This document shows positions 16,689 to 24,835 of a stretch of DNA of 39,292 nt, one piece after another (the first letter of the stretch is position 1; every line of letters starts with the position of its first letter). Position numbers and translations under genes: made by a program. The notes under the pieces are model-generated. The model was not told where the DNA came from, searched no databases, and saw only the letters and a program-made list of their open reading frames with translations. Source of the DNA: Chromatiaceae bacterium (GTDB lineage Bacteria; Pseudomonadota; Gammaproteobacteria; Chromatiales; Chromatiaceae); the NCBI GenBank assembly GCA_024235315.1, contig JACKMP010000013.1, positions 1 to 39,292 of the forward strand, given 5' to 3'.

Positions 16689-17543
16689 TCAGCCGACCGA
16701 TGCCGGTACATAGCGCCCCCCGCGGGTTGGTTCGACCTTCCGGAGGATGAAGATACCCTCTCCGCGATTGCACCTCGCCTCGACGACCTCGAGATGGCGC
16801 AGGTGTTCATGCCCGAGCCAATGTAGGAACTCGTGGAACTCGTCACCCGTCCAGACATGAAAATGGATACTGTAGCGGACTTGGATCATCTGCCTGGCCC
16901 ACTCGGCAACCTCGCGCTCCGTGGCAGCCCCATTGAGCAGTGCGTAGCGGGCAAAATCGAGATAGTGCGCCGTACGCGAGCCCACGCCGCCATCCGAGAA
17001 ATCCTGCTGCAGATGAGCGATGCTGGTGCTCTCCCGCTGCTGGTCGAACGTGAATCGTTTGTCCGGAACCGCCAAGTAGACGACGCCGTGCGGCCTCAGT
17101 TTTGCAAAGAACGCAATCATCGTCGCGATCGGGTCCTCGCAGTGCTCGATGAAATGGTTCGCTATGATGAAATCCATCGATTCGTCGGCAATTGTCGCGA
17201 GCGACTCGCCATTGTCAATTATGTCCGGCTCGACGATCGACTTTTGCGCCAACTCGGGATACTGGCGGCACAGCATGTCTCGCGACAGACGATCCACGTA
17301 CCTTACCCTCGCCTGCTTAGGCAACGGCAGTGGGTTGTGCAGGGCCCCAATCTCGATTCCGTCTCCAGCTAGGTACGCTACTGCCAGCCGGTGCCGTGTT
17401 CTGACCGACGTGCTCAGGTATCTAGCCAGCAGGCGACGCAATGCATGCAGAGTGATTCGTCCATTCGACCATTGTCCGGCTGGCTTTGTCACTTCAACCG
17501 ACCAGCCCGGGCGCCGGACATCGACCGCCCGTGCGGTTTCCAT
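16689..17543 (-). CDS. SAM-dependent methyltransferase
   Basis: A class-I methyltransferase-like protein of 284 residues from METARAVDV; a TTG start at 17594 would give 301. GDGIEIGALHNPLPLP with the following YVDR is a variant motif I seen in a family common beside polysaccharide genes. FIIANHFIEHCEDP and LRPHGVVYLAVPDKRFTFD match motifs II-III. It lies between the GT2-GT4 fusion and the terminal GT4 gene in the same operon. The gaps of 75 bases (or 24 with the early start) and 66 bases fit co-transcription. It probably methylates a sugar of the exported glycan or its nucleotide precursor. The exact target is unknown. Confidence 0.8.
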   Translation of the reverse strand: METARAVDVRRPGWSVEVTKPAGQWSNGRITLHALRRLLARYLSTSVRTRHRLAVAYLAGDGIEIGALHNPLPLPKQARVRYVDRLSRDMLCRQYPELAQKSIVEPDIIDNGESLATIADESMDFIIANHFIEHCEDPIATMIAFFAKLRPHGVVYLAVPDKRFTFDQQRESTSIAHLQQDFSDGGVGSRTAHYLDFARYALLNGAATEREVAEWARQMIQVRYSIHFHVWTGDEFHEFLHWLGHEHLRHLEVVEARCNRGEGIFILRKVEPTRGGRYVPASVG

Positions 17544-17618
17544 ATCGGCCAGGGTCCCCAGTTGCGAATGCAGCTGCCGGCAGGGCGGCCTCAACCAGTT
17601 GTGGCGAACGCCCCATCC

Positions 17619-19841
17619 TCAACCACCGGTGCCGCGAACCGTCCGCAACAACCACTTCCCGCCGGCGCGGACCCAGCGCATTCGCAACAACACCCTGCCG
17701 ACCTTGTAGGTGCGTGCCCAGGCAAGAAAGCGTTGAATTCCCGTCGGCACCAACTCCGGCGTGGTCAGCCGCCGGTACTCGACCGCGAGGGTGGCCGACT
17801 CAATTGCCAGGCCGAGCGGGAGCCCGACACGCGGTGAAGAGATGGACAATTCGCGGGCGCGCGCCAACAGTGAGGCAAAACGTGTTCGACTGCCTTCCTG
17901 GGTGAATTCGGTTGTCACCCGACGGCGTGCGGCCGCCGCCATCGCCTCCCTCTGCTGCGGGTTGTCGACCAATCTCTTCACCGCCAAAACGTAATCCTCC
18001 TGTTCGCTGTCCGCTTGTGGCACCAGGATGCCGCAGTCGGGTGTGACGACCTCGGGCTGGCCACCGATCGCCGACACAATGGGCACGACCTTCATCGCCA
18101 TCGCCTCGTAAAGCGCCACGGAAATCCCTTCGTAGTGGGACGGCAACAAGAAGATGTCGCCGACTGCCAGCACATCCAGCCACTCTTGGTGCGAAACCGT
18201 GCCGAGCAAGCTGACCGAGCCCTGCAAGCCGTACCGGCGTATCCTCTGCCTAAGCAGCGGCATAAGTTCACCGTCGCCAATGACTGCACAGTGGAATGGC
18301 ACGTCTCGCTCGGCGAGCGCGCGTAACACGGAGACAAGGAGCTCCGGCCGCTTCTGTGCGCAGATTCGACCGGCATACACAATCAGCGGAACGTCCCTGG
18401 CGACACCGAGTGCATTGCGCTTGGCTAGTCTCTTCGCCGGATCATCCACCAGCGGCAGGGCCGCTACCCCCGTGTAACAGACCTCGATCCGGCCGGCCTC
18501 GGCGCCCCTGCCCACCATCCAGTCGCGCAGGTTACGCGTCGTTACGACATTGAGATCCAGCGCCTCCTGGTAGCCGACGCCGAAGCGCGGGTGCCCACCG
18601 TTCAGCCAGTGCGGTTCCTCGACATGCGAGACATCAACGAAGGTTACCCCCCGGCACGCCGCCCGCAGGAAAGGCAGCAGTTGGTAACCCAGCGTGCTGT
18701 TTGAGACGACCACCGTATCAATCCCACGCGAGCGGATCAGGTAAACGATGAAACGCGGGAAGTCCGTGGGATGCAGGAAGTTCGGCAGGATGAAGACATC
18801 CGGCGTGACCTCCGCAAATTTCGGCAGCCACTCGTGGCGTGCACGTAAGGTCGCACAGACAGAAACCCGCGCCGCGCCCGCAGCCAGCCCCGAGATCCAG
18901 TCGAGATTCACCTTGTCCGCGCCGCCGGTCACCATCCAGGGGATCAAGAAAAGGACACGCCTGCCATCCGCTTCCCTGGCCAGTAGGTTATCGAATGGTA
19001 GTGCACTGGGGACCGTCTCGTAAGGTCGACCCCGACGCAGGCGGGGATTGGGGAACCGTGATGACAATCTCCCGTACTTGCGGCGAATATACTGTCTGAA
19101 ACGCCTGTCGATATCCGATGCAGCAACCACCTGCGCGTACCGCCCGCTCTCGCGTCGGCGATACCATTCCAAGTACTCGGGCAGCGTGTGACCCCAGAAA
19201 CCCGCATCAGCCATGGCCAGCCAGAAATCCCAGTCTTCGTGGCCAAGACGGATCGTTTCGTCAAAGCCCTTGATTGCGGCGTAGGCCTCCCGCCGAATGA
19301 GCGAGTGAGGGGGTCCGCTGTTCATCGTCACGTGCGCCCGCCCCCACTCGAAACCCGTCGTCGTCAACAACTCCTGCTGACCGAACGTCACGGACCAGGT
19401 ATTGCAGAATGCAAATGCCGGCTGCGATTCGAGGAACCAGGCCGTCTTCTCGAGAAACGTCGGTTCGATGAGATCGTCACTGTCGAGCAGAGCGACATAC
19501 TTCCCCTTCGCAAGGCGAAACGCGGCATTGCGCGCGGCGGCCGGCCCGGCGTTAGGTTGACGCATGACCACCACGCGAGGATCGCGCGACGCCACGGCGC
19601 GAAGTCGCGCGAGGGCTGCTTCGTCCGTAGTGCCATCGTCCACGATGATCCACTCCCATTCCTGCAGCGACTGCCCGATCACCGATTGAACGGTCTCCAG
19701 GAACACCTCATCGGTATCAAAAAAAGCCGTCAGGATGGAGACGATTACCGGGACCTGTTCTGTTTGCCGTTCGTACGGATAACGGGCCCGTCCAGATGCA
19801 GCCGGATGATTCGCGAAATCGGGGCGGTCCGGATCGATCAT
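17619..19841 (-). CDS. two-domain glycosyltransferase (GT2 fused to GT4)
   Basis: A 740-residue fusion. Residues ~30-260 form a GT-A domain: VSILTAFFDT, the WIIVDDGTTDE loop (Asp68-Asp69), LLDSDDL (Asp120-Asp123, metal site) and HEDWDFWL (catalytic-base region, 201-208). Residues ~296-690 form a GT-B domain with MVTGGADKVNLDW, AGRICAQKRPELL (490-502) and YEGISVALYEAMAM with Glu571 and Glu579. Both active sites look intact. Such bifunctional enzymes can add two different linkages in alternation and so set a disaccharide repeat. Its ATG overlaps the stop of the upstream double-methyltransferase gene by four bases (ATGA), so translation is coupled. Sugars unknown. Confidence 0.88.
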   Translation of the reverse strand: MIDPDRPDFANHPAASGRARYPYERQTEQVPVIVSILTAFFDTDEVFLETVQSVIGQSLQEWEWIIVDDGTTDEAALARLRAVASRDPRVVVMRQPNAGPAAARNAAFRLAKGKYVALLDSDDLIEPTFLEKTAWFLESQPAFAFCNTWSVTFGQQELLTTTGFEWGRAHVTMNSGPPHSLIRREAYAAIKGFDETIRLGHEDWDFWLAMADAGFWGHTLPEYLEWYRRRESGRYAQVVAASDIDRRFRQYIRRKYGRLSSRFPNPRLRRGRPYETVPSALPFDNLLAREADGRRVLFLIPWMVTGGADKVNLDWISGLAAGAARVSVCATLRARHEWLPKFAEVTPDVFILPNFLHPTDFPRFIVYLIRSRGIDTVVVSNSTLGYQLLPFLRAACRGVTFVDVSHVEEPHWLNGGHPRFGVGYQEALDLNVVTTRNLRDWMVGRGAEAGRIEVCYTGVAALPLVDDPAKRLAKRNALGVARDVPLIVYAGRICAQKRPELLVSVLRALAERDVPFHCAVIGDGELMPLLRQRIRRYGLQGSVSLLGTVSHQEWLDVLAVGDIFLLPSHYEGISVALYEAMAMKVVPIVSAIGGQPEVVTPDCGILVPQADSEQEDYVLAVKRLVDNPQQREAMAAAARRRVTTEFTQEGSRTRFASLLARARELSISSPRVGLPLGLAIESATLAVEYRRLTTPELVPTGIQRFLAWARTYKVGRVLLRMRWVRAGGKWLLRTVRGTGG

Positions 19842-22078
19842 GAATTGCGGCCAACAAATCGCTGACGCAACAGGTTGGCTACCGGCCGCAATTTATTCTT
19901 GGCGCACTGGGGCATGAGGATGACCGTCATCAGGTAGCCTATCCGCACCCACCGGCGCATCGATCTCGGGTCGTTCTCAATAGCGCGCTGCAACCTTAGA
20001 TAGGGTGACAATCTCAATTCCGCGAGTTCGCGCGCGGCTTCCTCCAGGGATCGGAGTCTGTCATTGGGCACGGGGTCTATGCGCCGATCCTCGGACAAGC
20101 CGCATCCCGCGGGGCGCGTCTTCAGGTGGTGCAGCCCGTCGGCACAGCGGCTCGCGGCGCGCAACACCGCTGACGCCTCTTGCAGGCCAAAGGTCAGCGG
20201 GTGTTCGACGTCGCCGCGTATCTCTCTCCAATCGCCAGCCAACGCCCGTTCGGCAAGCGAAATGGCCAGCCTCCACGAATCCCGAGCATCTGCCGCATTG
20301 CCGGCCTGGAACGCGAGCGTGCCGGCCAGTCGGCAGGCATCCACGGTCTTCGTGGCAATCAGGGGGCTGTACACCAATGGGTCGATCGCCGCGCAATCCC
20401 GGAAGGATTGCATTGCCTTCGCGAACTCTCCCACCGCCTGCCAAAGCAGGCCTTGTACGTACATCAACGAAATCGCCCAGCGCCGGGACTGAGGCCCCGA
20501 GTCCGCCAGTGAGATGTAGGCATCGATTCGCGTAATTATTGACCGCACGGCATCCGTAGTCGGCCCACCCGGAACGTCGAGCAGGCAATAACTCAACACA
20601 CAAAGTGCAGCCCCGGTATCCGACGAGCCGGGCGAGGACTCGCTCAACGCGCGTTCCGCCATTTCGACACGCCGGAGACGACTGCGCATGCGCCAACCGA
20701 TGCTTACCATTCCCCGTACCAGCCACGGGTTTTCGTAGTCACGTGCAAAGGCGGCAACATTTGGCGGTTCGCTGAGCCAGTGCAACGCCGTTTCATCGTA
20801 GGGCACCTGGCCGCATCCCACCGGATCTTTCATCCCTACAACAATGTACCATTCCGCCACTTCCGGCAATTTGCCCTCAGGGTCGAACTCCGCCATCATG
20901 CGCGCGTGGTCGTGGAGCTTCATGCCACCGCCCGCTATCTGCACATAGGCAGTCTCGAGCAGAAACTGCGTGCGAGTCTCAGCGGCCAAACGCTTCCAGT
21001 CGTAGACGTGCAAGTGGTGGGGATTAGGATCGTTGCCATGTTCGTCCACCCAAAGGTTGGGCACGCTAACGATAAAGCGTCCACTCGGCCGCAGAACGCG
21101 CCTTGCCTCCGCAATCAGCCGGCCCGGATCGGGCACGTGCTCGAGCGTCTCGAACGAGACGAACAGATCCACAGTGTTATCTGCGAGGAATGACAGATGC
21201 TGAACGTCTGCCACATGGAAAGACAGCCGACCCTGCCCGCCGAACACATCGCTGGCGTACCGGATTGCACCTTCGTCAAGATCGGCGCCGATCACCTTCG
21301 CGGCAGCCCCGTGCGAGGCCAGCAGATAGCTGCCATATCCCATACCGCAGGCGGCATCAAGCACCGTGTCCCCGTCACGAACGAAACCGGCCACCAACTG
21401 GTAGCGGCTCATGTGCGCGTCCGAACGACGCCCGGTCTCCCGTGACATATCCATGTGCAGGTCGCGCTGGGCCAGCAGCGAATCTAGCGAGTGCCTCGAA
21501 AGCGGACCCTCAGGGATCTTCTCCAACGGTATTCTGATGCTGAGCTCCCGCTCGACGGATGCATATGGCACTAACGCATAGTAGCGTGGGTGCTTGCGGA
21601 AACCCGTTGAGAGCCCGGCGTTCTCCCACCAGTCGCGCCCCCTCGTATCACCAGCCGCGCGGCCTGCCGCAAGCCCCTCGGGTGACAGATAGAGATACAG
21701 GTTGCGCCTGCAGACGCGGCGCAGTTCAAGCAGGGCCAGAGGCACCTTATCGGGCGCCAAGATCTCGAGGGCATCGGAGCAGACCACCATGTCGAACGAC
21801 TCGTCTGCAAAAGGGAGCTGGAAGATCGAACCACCGTACAGGCGCCCAGTCGCGATACGCTGGGCAAGCGAGCCCATCTCATTCCCGAGGTCGAGGCCAT
21901 AGGCATTTCCGCCAAGTCGCAGGATATCCGCCAGCAGTGGTCCGCCGCCACAGCTGACAATCAGTATGCGGCCCGGACCACAGGTCGCCACCACCTCGCG
22001 GGCGACCTGCGCCGTGGTTTCCGCCAACGATCCACGTCTCCGGCTATACAATTCCTTTAGCTGTGCGCAGTCAGGCAT
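19838..22078 (-). CDS. double methyltransferase with TPR-like C-terminus
   Basis: A 746-residue protein read from MPDCAQLKELYSRR. That start overlaps the wzt stop by eight bases and has GGAAGGG nine bases upstream; a 17-residue longer frame is less likely. Residues ~36-135 are a first Rossmann methyltransferase-like domain with an atypical motif I (VSCGGGP, 41-47). Residues ~236-360 are a second, intact class-I domain with VLDAACGMGYGS (239-250) and SFETLEHVPDP (308-318). The last third (roughly 450-700) is helical, with TPR-like stretches such as GEFAKAMQSFRDCAAIDP. Its position right after wzt suggests a role like chain-terminal modification in ABC-dependent O-antigen systems (WbdD-type). 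That role is inferred; the fold order is seen. Confidence 0.78.
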   Translation of the reverse strand: MPDCAQLKELYSRRRGSLAETTAQVAREVVATCGPGRILIVSCGGGPLLADILRLGGNAYGLDLGNEMGSLAQRIATGRLYGGSIFQLPFADESFDMVVCSDALEILAPDKVPLALLELRRVCRRNLYLYLSPEGLAAGRAAGDTRGRDWWENAGLSTGFRKHPRYYALVPYASVERELSIRIPLEKIPEGPLSRHSLDSLLAQRDLHMDMSRETGRRSDAHMSRYQLVAGFVRDGDTVLDAACGMGYGSYLLASHGAAAKVIGADLDEGAIRYASDVFGGQGRLSFHVADVQHLSFLADNTVDLFVSFETLEHVPDPGRLIAEARRVLRPSGRFIVSVPNLWVDEHGNDPNPHHLHVYDWKRLAAETRTQFLLETAYVQIAGGGMKLHDHARMMAEFDPEGKLPEVAEWYIVVGMKDPVGCGQVPYDETALHWLSEPPNVAAFARDYENPWLVRGMVSIGWRMRSRLRRVEMAERALSESSPGSSDTGAALCVLSYCLLDVPGGPTTDAVRSIITRIDAYISLADSGPQSRRWAISLMYVQGLLWQAVGEFAKAMQSFRDCAAIDPLVYSPLIATKTVDACRLAGTLAFQAGNAADARDSWRLAISLAERALAGDWREIRGDVEHPLTFGLQEASAVLRAASRCADGLHHLKTRPAGCGLSEDRRIDPVPNDRLRSLEEAARELAELRLSPYLRLQRAIENDPRSMRRWVRIGYLMTVILMPQCAKNKLRPVANLLRQRFVGRNS

Positions 22079-23375
22079 CGAACGTGGCCCTTCCGTGCAG
22101 GTCGCATATGCCACCGAAGAAATATTCACGCTTGTTCATCTCGACGCGGAACGTACCAATCTCGTCGCACCAATGCAGCACCTGCTGCGATCCGAAATGC
22201 CTGTCCATCTCGCGCGAAACCACCGCCTGAACCTCATAGCTTCCGGCACCGAAGTTACCGTCCAGCGCCAGGTTTACCACCGGTTTGTCACTGGCCTCGA
22301 ACGTCTTGTCCCAAAACACCTCGCCATCGAGCCGGCCTGCCCAAATGGCGATATCCTGATTGAGCGTTCCCCAAGAGTAGAGCTTCCAACCCTGCAGGGT
22401 CTTGATCACCACGGAGACGTTGAGTTTGTCGAGCGGGGTGTCGATCGAGAACGAGACCTCCAGGTGAATGCGCTCCCCCGGCTGGAACACGCTGCGTTCC
22501 TCGCCGCCTTCGGCAAGGATGCGCAATCCCGTGATCGTCGCCCCGCCGATGCCGTATTCTCCCGACGTTGCCGGCTTGCCGGACATGACCGACCGGTCGT
22601 CGCCATTGTGCTCACGGGCAATCCGCAAGGCCTCTTCCTCGAACAGGATCTTCCTGTACCTGTGGGTGGCCTCGCGGCTGTCACCCCAGTAGAGGCTCAC
22701 ACCGCTCCCCAGCAGCAAGGTCATGCTGGTCAGCGTGCGGACGATTTCGTGATCATGCGAAACAAACACCAGCGTCAGTCCGCGCTGTTGCATCTCCTTA
22801 ATCCGGGAGTAGCAACGCTTCTGAAACAGCGGATCGCCGACCGCGAGCGCCTCATCCACGACCAGGATATCGGGGTCTACGTGCACTGCCACGGAAAAGG
22901 CCAGGCGCAGAAACATGCCGCTCGAATAAGTGCGAACCGGTTGGTCGATGAACTCACCGATACCCGCGAAATCGGCGATGTCCCCGAAGCGCCTATCGAT
23001 CACGTCGGCGCCCAGACCCATCAGCATGCCTTGGAAGTAGACATTTTCACGACCGGTGAATTCGGGGTTGAACCCAGCCCCCAGCTCCAACAGTGCCGAT
23101 ACCCTGCCGTTGACCTGTACCGTGCCCGAAGTGGGCTTGAGAATTCCGCAGATAATCTGCAGCAGCGTACTCTTACCGGACCCGTTCGGGCCGATGATCC
23201 CAACGGTCTCGCCCTTGCGGATATCGAGCGACACGTCGCTGAGCGCATTGAAGCTCTGGTGGTAGCGCCTGATGCCGAATGACAGAAACTGCTTGATCCG
23301 GTCTCCCGGATGGGCAAACAAGCGGTACGTCTTGGTTACATTCCGCACCGATACGGCGATGTCCTCAGAGCGCAT
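22071..23375 (-). CDS. wzt: polysaccharide ABC exporter ATPase with C-terminal glycan-binding-type domain
   Basis: A 434-residue Wzt. The nucleotide-binding domain (1-~245) has Walker A GPNGSGKST (62-70), signature YSSGMFLRLAF (150-160), Walker B ILVVDE (170-175) and H-loop His207 in VSHDH. Residues ~255-434 are beta-rich and resemble the Wzt C-terminal domain that reads a modified non-reducing chain end in E. coli O8/O9a-type systems. The chosen ATG overlaps the wzm stop by 11 bases, and the 3' end overlaps the methyltransferase gene by eight. The extra C-terminal domain implies export of a finished, end-capped chain. Glycan identity is unknown. Confidence 0.92.
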   Translation of the reverse strand: MRSEDIAVSVRNVTKTYRLFAHPGDRIKQFLSFGIRRYHQSFNALSDVSLDIRKGETVGIIGPNGSGKSTLLQIICGILKPTSGTVQVNGRVSALLELGAGFNPEFTGRENVYFQGMLMGLGADVIDRRFGDIADFAGIGEFIDQPVRTYSSGMFLRLAFSVAVHVDPDILVVDEALAVGDPLFQKRCYSRIKEMQQRGLTLVFVSHDHEIVRTLTSMTLLLGSGVSLYWGDSREATHRYRKILFEEEALRIAREHNGDDRSVMSGKPATSGEYGIGGATITGLRILAEGGEERSVFQPGERIHLEVSFSIDTPLDKLNVSVVIKTLQGWKLYSWGTLNQDIAIWAGRLDGEVFWDKTFEASDKPVVNLALDGNFGAGSYEVQAVVSREMDRHFGSQQVLHWCDEIGTFRVEMNKREYFFGGICDLHGRATFDA

Positions 23376-24144
23376 CGGCAAATTCGTCACGGCTGTGTTC
23401 GAAGAAAATATAACCCAATACGCAGGCAATACCGCCAAAGGCCAGCGCGGCCAGCCATTCAGCCCACGGCAGGGGCAGTTGCAGGATTACCGCGCGATAC
23501 GCCTCGATCACTGCGCCAAGCGGATTATATAGATAGAGCGGCCGCAAGTAAGTTGGTACCGCGGAGATTGGGTAAAACACCGGTGAAAGGAACAGAGACA
23601 TCTGCACGAACAACGGCACGATCTGGTTCATGTCCTTGATGAATACCCCCCATGCGGCGAGAAACCAGGACAGGCCCACGGCCAGCAGCACGACCGGGAC
23701 AAGCAGCACCGGCAGCAGCACGATGCCCAAAGACAGGCGCCCCGTCCATGCCAGGGCCAAGATGAGAATCACCAAATTGAACGACGCATGGATCAGCCCC
23801 GTTCCGACCGGCACAAGCGGCAGCAGTCCTACCGGGAAGATAATTTTTTTTATGTAACTCGGATAGCTGCGCACGGCGCCAGGCGAGCGCGAAACCGCAT
23901 CGGCAAACAGATTGAAAACGATCAGCCCCGAATAAAGCATCAGCCAGAAAGGCAACCCCTCAGGCTGCTGCGGCCAGCGTGCCTGGAAGATCTGCCCGAA
24001 CACGAACGCGAAGATACCGAGCATCAGCAGCGGACTGAGAAAGATCCACAGCACACCGAACATCGCACCACGGTAGCGCAACAGCACGTCGCGCTTGACC
24101 AACTGGACAAGGAGCGCGCGGTGACGGAATACGCCGTATGTCAT
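23365..24144 (-). CDS. wzm: polysaccharide ABC exporter permease
   Basis: A 259-residue ABC-2-type permease with six predicted membrane segments, read from MTYGVFRHRALLVQLVKRDV. The RYRGAMFGVLWIFLSPLLML stretch and the late SPVFYPISAVPTYLRPLYLYNP segment are hallmarks of Wzm/KpsM-like proteins. Length is the family norm. The longer frame upstream would run into the regulator gene and is not needed; the ATG lies 16 bases after the regulator stop. It pairs with Wzt through an 11-base overlap. It should carry the lipid-linked glycan across the inner membrane. Confidence 0.93.
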   Translation of the reverse strand: MTYGVFRHRALLVQLVKRDVLLRYRGAMFGVLWIFLSPLLMLGIFAFVFGQIFQARWPQQPEGLPFWLMLYSGLIVFNLFADAVSRSPGAVRSYPSYIKKIIFPVGLLPLVPVGTGLIHASFNLVILILALAWTGRLSLGIVLLPVLLVPVVLLAVGLSWFLAAWGVFIKDMNQIVPLFVQMSLFLSPVFYPISAVPTYLRPLYLYNPLGAVIEAYRAVILQLPLPWAEWLAALAFGGIACVLGYIFFEHSRDEFADAL

Positions 24145-24160
24145 CGCCGAACCACCTGAA

Positions 24161-24697
24161 TCACGCACCGGCACGCCACAACTCCAGTCGCGGTTCGAGT
24201 GCACCGCCATCCGCCATACTGTCGAACTCACCACTCGACAACACCAGGGTTCGGATCTTTCGCCCGATGTATCGTTCGGTCTTGGACACGAGATCGGACA
24301 GGTTGTGGCGGTCGATCTCACCTACCAGCAGCAGGTCGATCACCCCGGTATCACGCCCTTTTGCGTAGTCGCCGGTGAGATAAGCCGCTTCCAGCTGCCC
24401 AAGCCGGGAGACGATACTTTCGATAATCCGATCCATGCCGAAGGCCTTGCGCACCATGGACTGAAGCTCAGGAAACAGGGGATGCGTGCGGTTGGCACGG
24501 TAGTGCACCTCCCGGCCGTCCTTCTCGCTCTGCAGCAGACCGGCGGCCCTCAACTGTTGCAGTTCGCTGCGCAGATGCCCGGGCGAGGCATCGAATTCAT
24601 TCGCAAGTTCGCGCAGGTAGGCATGGCTGCTCGCATTGAGAAACAGCCGCATCAGGATCTGCACCCGCATCTTGGAGGTAAACAGGCTATCGAGCAT
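24161..24697 (-). CDS. winged-helix regulator with degenerate nucleotidyltransferase domain
   Basis: A 178-residue protein opening the glycan operon. Residues 1-~75 form an ArsR-like winged helix (SKMRVQILMRLFLN, AYLRELANEFDASPGHLRSE, LQSEKDGREVHYRAN wing). Residues ~100-178 resemble a small MNT-type nucleotidyltransferase: TGDYAKGRDTGVIDLLLVG at 108-126 aligns with the GS-ARG-SDxD pattern. The Ser is Asp110, the first metal Asp appears lost (Val119) and only Asp121 remains, so catalysis is doubtful. It lies 16 bases before wzm. It probably binds DNA and may sense a nucleotide or nucleotide sugar with the second domain. That sensing role is a guess. Confidence 0.8.
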   Translation of the reverse strand: MLDSLFTSKMRVQILMRLFLNASSHAYLRELANEFDASPGHLRSELQQLRAAGLLQSEKDGREVHYRANRTHPLFPELQSMVRKAFGMDRIIESIVSRLGQLEAAYLTGDYAKGRDTGVIDLLLVGEIDRHNLSDLVSKTERYIGRKIRTLVLSSGEFDSMADGGALEPRLELWRAGA

Positions 24698-24835
24698 GTC
24701 GATATTGTTCGGTTTTTTAGTACAAAACTTTAGCGAATCATGTCACATTTTGCGGACTGCGAGATTTCCATCCCCTCGCCTCTGCCGAAACCACGGCCTG
24801 ACGGTGATACCCTCGGGCCCCCAACACAGGCGCGG
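24698..24835. promoter_or_regulatory. divergent promoter region of the glycan operon and the TPR membrane-protein gene
   Basis: This 138-base spacer has an AT-rich segment (about 24698-24755) unlike its GC-rich surroundings. On the minus strand GTGACA and TGTACT with a 16-base gap form a plausible promoter for the regulator-wzm operon. No clear ribosome site precedes the regulator ATG. The rest of the spacer towards 24836 is GC-rich and shows no clear motif. Promoter assignment is by inspection only. Confidence 0.35.
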
